From Actinomortierella ambigua (taxonomy: Eukaryota; Mortierellomycota; Mortierellomycetes; Mortierellales; Mortierellaceae): a stretch of 20,230 bases of DNA. Both the position numbers and the translations under genes were made by a program. The DNA lies in NCBI GenBank assembly GCA_016098155.1, contig JAAAJB010000616.1, positions 1 to 20,230 of the forward strand. Reading direction: 5' to 3'. The notes under the pieces were generated by a model. It ran no database searches. It had not been told where the DNA came from and worked only from the letters and a program-made list of their open reading frames with translations. Shown here piece after piece: positions 18,001 through 20,230 of the stretch (the first letter of the stretch is position 1; every line of letters starts with the position of its first letter).

Positions 18001-18468
18001 TGGGCCATCTGCGCCATTGCTGGCCAAGAACGGGTCGATATCGTCTGCACCGGGATCATAGCGAGGCGACCCGGGCGGTGAGGATGACGATGATTTGCCC
18101 TCGTGATGGAAGATCTTGTGCATAAGAGTCTGCTTCTTGGGCGCTGTAGAGGATGATGCGGCAGCAGCAGCAGCAGCAGAAGTACCAGACGTAGCAACGG
18201 CCTCACGTGGTGTCCAGGGCTGTTGAGGGTATGGGCGTTGTTGTTGTTGTGAGAGCGAGCGTTCGAGACGATGAGACAAAGGCAGGACCCTGGAGGAGGA
18301 AGAGGTGGCGCCATGTGGATCGATGGTGGGCACTTGGCGCAGGGTATTCCAGTGGTCCTCGTGCTTGTAGCTGCCCATTGGGTTGATGGACAGTGCATTC
18401 TTCTCGGGACGGCGGCGGACATGGACGTCCATGGCGGGAGCCCAGTAGTCAGTGGAGAATGTCACCAT
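15030..18468 (-). CDS. HAL/NPR-type Ser/Thr protein kinase (486 residues)
   Basis: Exon 1 is 18468-17626 (281 codons) and exon 2 is 15647-15030. The 1978-nt intron (GTGAGT...TTCTTAG, phase 0) falls inside the kinase hinge, between WCEVM and EYCCGGDL. Residues 1-190 are disordered, with Gln, Ala and Ser runs. The kinase domain has a glycine loop at 204-210 (IGVGATA), Lys230 in FAVKEF, the probable helix-C Glu251, the catalytic loop HRDIKPEN (324-331, Asp326), DFG at 344-346, and GSEPYIAPEEF with APE at 373-375, then VDIWACGIVYYCMVYQGIPF. The KEFRKRRKNESEKEYVKKL and SEFCISSTL motifs are typical of the fungal HAL/NPR family (Hal4/Sat4, Hal5, Npr1, Ptk2 in yeast), which tunes plasma-membrane transporters and the proton pump. 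All catalytic residues are present, so it should be active. The exact yeast counterpart cannot be fixed by eye. Confidence 0.88.
15648..17625 (-). other. Unusually long intron in the kinase gene
   Basis: The kinase sequence is continuous across this 1978-nt gap, so no coding exon is missing. The sense (minus) strand is strongly pyrimidine-rich in the last part near the acceptor and between about 16260-16400, 16580-16790 and 17160-17480. A TCTGC-type repeat lies on the plus strand at about 17106-17142. Open frames inside are low-complexity products of this bias. I see no tRNA, no convincing snoRNA boxes and no transposon ends. Confidence 0.7.
17106..17142. repeat. CTCTG-type short tandem repeat inside the kinase intron
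   Basis: Plus-strand units of CTCTG, partly degenerate, are repeated about six times. Confidence 0.6.
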
Positions 18469-19738
18469 GGTTGCTGTGGTGTGTTGTGTGGAAGAGAGAG
18501 AGAGGGAGTGAGAGGGAGTGAGAGAGAAAAGAGAAAGATAGAGATTGTGTGTAGAGATGAGGAGCACAACACAACAAAAGTAGTTTTACAAGAAGAGGGA
18601 GCTTTGTTATTTGTCAGTTGATTACAGAAAGAAGGAAAGAGAGAGAAGGAAAAAAAAGAGAGAAAGAAAGAAAGAAAGAGAGGAAGAAAGAAAGAAGGGA
18701 CGAGAATAGGCCAGCAACTAAAAGTGGGGCGTATTGTTATAGCAAGGAGAGGAAGGAGAGGAGGAGGAGCATGCACATTGCACACTCTGAATGTAATGTC
18801 TGAATCAAAATCAATGGGTAAAGTTGAAAGAGTGACAAGGACAAAAGGGCCTTTTTTAAATAAAAAAGTACCATCACAAAGAAAAGGGGGGGGAGAGTTG
18901 GGGGGATATCAACTCACCCACCATCACCCGTTGGGATCTGTCTCTCTCTTTCTCCATTTCACAGCCCCGAACCCAAAGTTCCAGCCAAACCAAACCAGCC
19001 CATTCACTACGTAGCTCTTTCTCTCACTCTCCCACTCACTCCCACACAATCTCACCCGCCATGTGTTTTTTGTGTTCAGAGTTGCAGCTAGTGGAATTAG
19101 CATCATCATCATCACCCACCTACACAGGTCCGATATGAGGTAATTGTCATTGGCTACTCTCTGCGCCTATTCTTTTTCTTCTTTTTCTCTCTCGCCCCCT
19201 GCTGCTCACCCTCTTTTTATTTTTTCAAAACACTCCAACCCTGCTGCTGCTGCTGCTCTCTCCTCTCTGTCTAGGGCCTCAGAGAGAGGGGACAAGATTG
19301 AGGAGGTAGAGAGAAAGAAGGAGCGCGTGGCGTAGGCGGCTGGTCTTTTTCCTGACCGACTGACAAAACAGTCTTTTGGAGTAGGTGGTCCTCTCTCCTT
19401 TTTTTTAATTCTCTTAACAACAACAACGACCCCCATTCCACTCCTCTCTCTCTCTCTCTCTTTCTCTCCCTCTCTCTCGCTCTGTCCTGACTGAAAAGAC
19501 TGAGTGGGACAGAAATACCGTGACAACAGGGCAGGGGAGAGGGACCTGCATGCTCGCCCAATCTCAAGAATTTCCTCCCTTCGCCCCTCGGAGGGAGGGG
19601 CAACACAGGAACAAAACATGAAAGGTACCACCACCACCACCCACCACCCACCACCTGCTGTACCTCAACACCAAAACCCTGCCTCTTAAATGTCGAGAGT
19701 AATAGAAATCGAGACACCAGTCCTGAACCACGATCTAC
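18469..19738. other. Long divergent intergenic region upstream of the kinase and the small gene
   Basis: 1270 bp without a supported gene. It holds CT-rich leader sequence of the kinase (18480-18540), a GAAA microsatellite, G runs near 18885, a CT-rich zone at 19440-19490, and a CACC-rich tract at 19627-19660. The short ATG frames here end quickly or are repeat-driven. Promoters of both flanking genes presumably lie here. Confidence 0.55.
18626..18698. repeat. GAAA/GGAA microsatellite
   Basis: Purine-only tandem units of GAAA with GAGA and GGAA interruptions, over 70 bp long, in the kinase upstream region. Confidence 0.75.
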
Positions 19739-20106
19739 ATGTCGGATGAACTCTTAACGATGTTTCGTCGCTATCATCTTGTCTCTGGACCCGTGGTGCT
19801 CACTAGCTACCTTTCACGTACGCATCTCTCTCTCTCTCTCTCTCTCTTTCCCTCTCATTCTCCTATCGTTGCTCACTTTTGTACCATCCTTCTTGGATAT
19901 CAGAATTAGCTGCAGTGCTCTGCCAGCACATGACTATCAACTACACAAGCCAACCCGAAGAAAAAAGATACAAATACGCATGCGCTCTCACAAACATACA
20001 CAGTCTGTTCACAGCCTATCAGACACAACTCTTTTTGCTCAATGGCCCTGTGGCCTTCCTGTGTGTAAAACGCGGTCAACTACGCAATGGATGGAAAATA
20101 TCCTAG
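19739..20106 (+). CDS. Small unrecognised two-exon gene (93 residues)
   Basis: Exon 1 is 19739-19817, from the ATG in CTACATGTCGG; the intron is 19818-19903 (GTACGC...ATATCAG, 86 nt, phase 1); exon 2 is 19904-20106, ending in TAG. The product starts MSDELLTMFRRYHLVSGPVV and continues in exon 2 with LAAVLCQHMTINYTSQPEEK, then YACALTNIHSLFTAYQTQLF, and GPVAFLCVKRGQLRNGWKIS. It looks compact and ordered, with alternating hydrophobic residues and little low complexity, unlike its neighbours, and it is small enough for an adaptor or organelle protein. There is no cleavable signal and no clear membrane span. No family is recognised. The intron carries a TC microsatellite. The model rests on splice sites, phase and composition only. 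Confidence 0.55.
19818..19903 (+). other. Phase-1 intron of the small gene, containing a TC microsatellite
   Basis: The donor is CAC|GTACGC and the acceptor is GGATATCAG. About eleven TC units start 8 nt after the donor (about 19826-19847). Confidence 0.6.
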
Positions 20107-20129
20107 GCTTTGCCCACTCCTAGTACTGA

Positions 20130-20157
20130 GGTTATCTTTGGATAAGACGTGATAACC
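20130..20157. promoter_or_regulatory. Inverted repeat with clustered GATA motifs
   Basis: GGTTATC and GATAACC form a perfect 7-bp inverted repeat with a 14-bp spacer that holds another GATAA. It lies 24 bp after the small gene's stop codon. It may be a GATA-factor binding cluster for a gene to the right or a stem-loop in the 3' untranslated region. Confidence 0.35.
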
Positions 20158-20172
20158 ACAATTCGCTCACAT

Positions 20173-20190
20173 AAAAAAAAAAAAAAAAAA
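20173..20190. repeat. Poly-A homopolymer
   Basis: An uninterrupted A run of about 18 bases near the right edge. It could be a fixed genomic tract or a retrocopy tail, but no insertion structure is seen around it. Confidence 0.7.
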
Positions 20191-20230
20191 GGAAGAAAAG
20201 GCCCGACCCCATAGGGGTTGAGCGGAAGGC

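Noticed and set aside
20173..20190. Poly-A tract as the tail of a retroposed element
   Set aside because: No target-site duplication or element body is visible upstream; similar homopolymers are common throughout the window.

Overview
The window reads as nuclear DNA of a fungus. Genes are interrupted by short GT-AG introns (mostly 80-210 nt), promoters and 5' leaders are rich in pyrimidine runs and microsatellites, codon third positions favour G/C, and proteins carry long Ser/Gly/Gln/Ala-rich disordered stretches. A HAL/NPR-type kinase (a fungal family), together with an MGST3-type MAPEG protein and a GPS2-like protein, fits an early-diverging lineage such as Mortierellomycota/Mucoromycota. 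That placement is inference; no rRNA or marker gene is present. No prokaryotic feature, CRISPR array, tRNA, rRNA or intact transposon was seen.

Layout. 1-240: probable last piece of a minus-strand exon running off the left edge. 600-2640: gene-poor stretch with one plausible three-exon minus-strand gene or relic (964-1703) and broken plus-strand reading frames (1702-2262). 2640-4223 (+): single-pass membrane protein of unknown function. 5266-5831 (+): microsomal glutathione S-transferase 3-like MAPEG protein, two exons. 6767-9509 (+): three-exon gene resembling GPS2, a subunit of the NCoR/SMRT corepressor in animals. 9818-10573 (-): MYND zinc-finger protein. 10960-14720 (+): five-exon gene for about 1084 residues, product not recognised. 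15030-18468 (-): two-exon HAL/NPR-type Ser/Thr kinase with an unusually long (1978 nt) intron. 19739-20106 (+): small two-exon gene for 93 residues, not recognised.

The genes look like an ordinary chromosomal neighbourhood, not a functional cluster. The MYND gene and the 1084-residue gene are divergent and share 386 bp of upstream DNA. The 1084-residue gene and the kinase converge. Gene models were assembled by hand from reading frames, splice signals and phase agreement; the phases agree across all introns called, which is the main support for the spliced models. There is no clear sign of a novel multi-gene system. The most rewarding items are the unrecognised five-exon gene, the fungal GPS2-like gene, the long kinase intron and the spliced minus-strand gene in the gene-poor left part.
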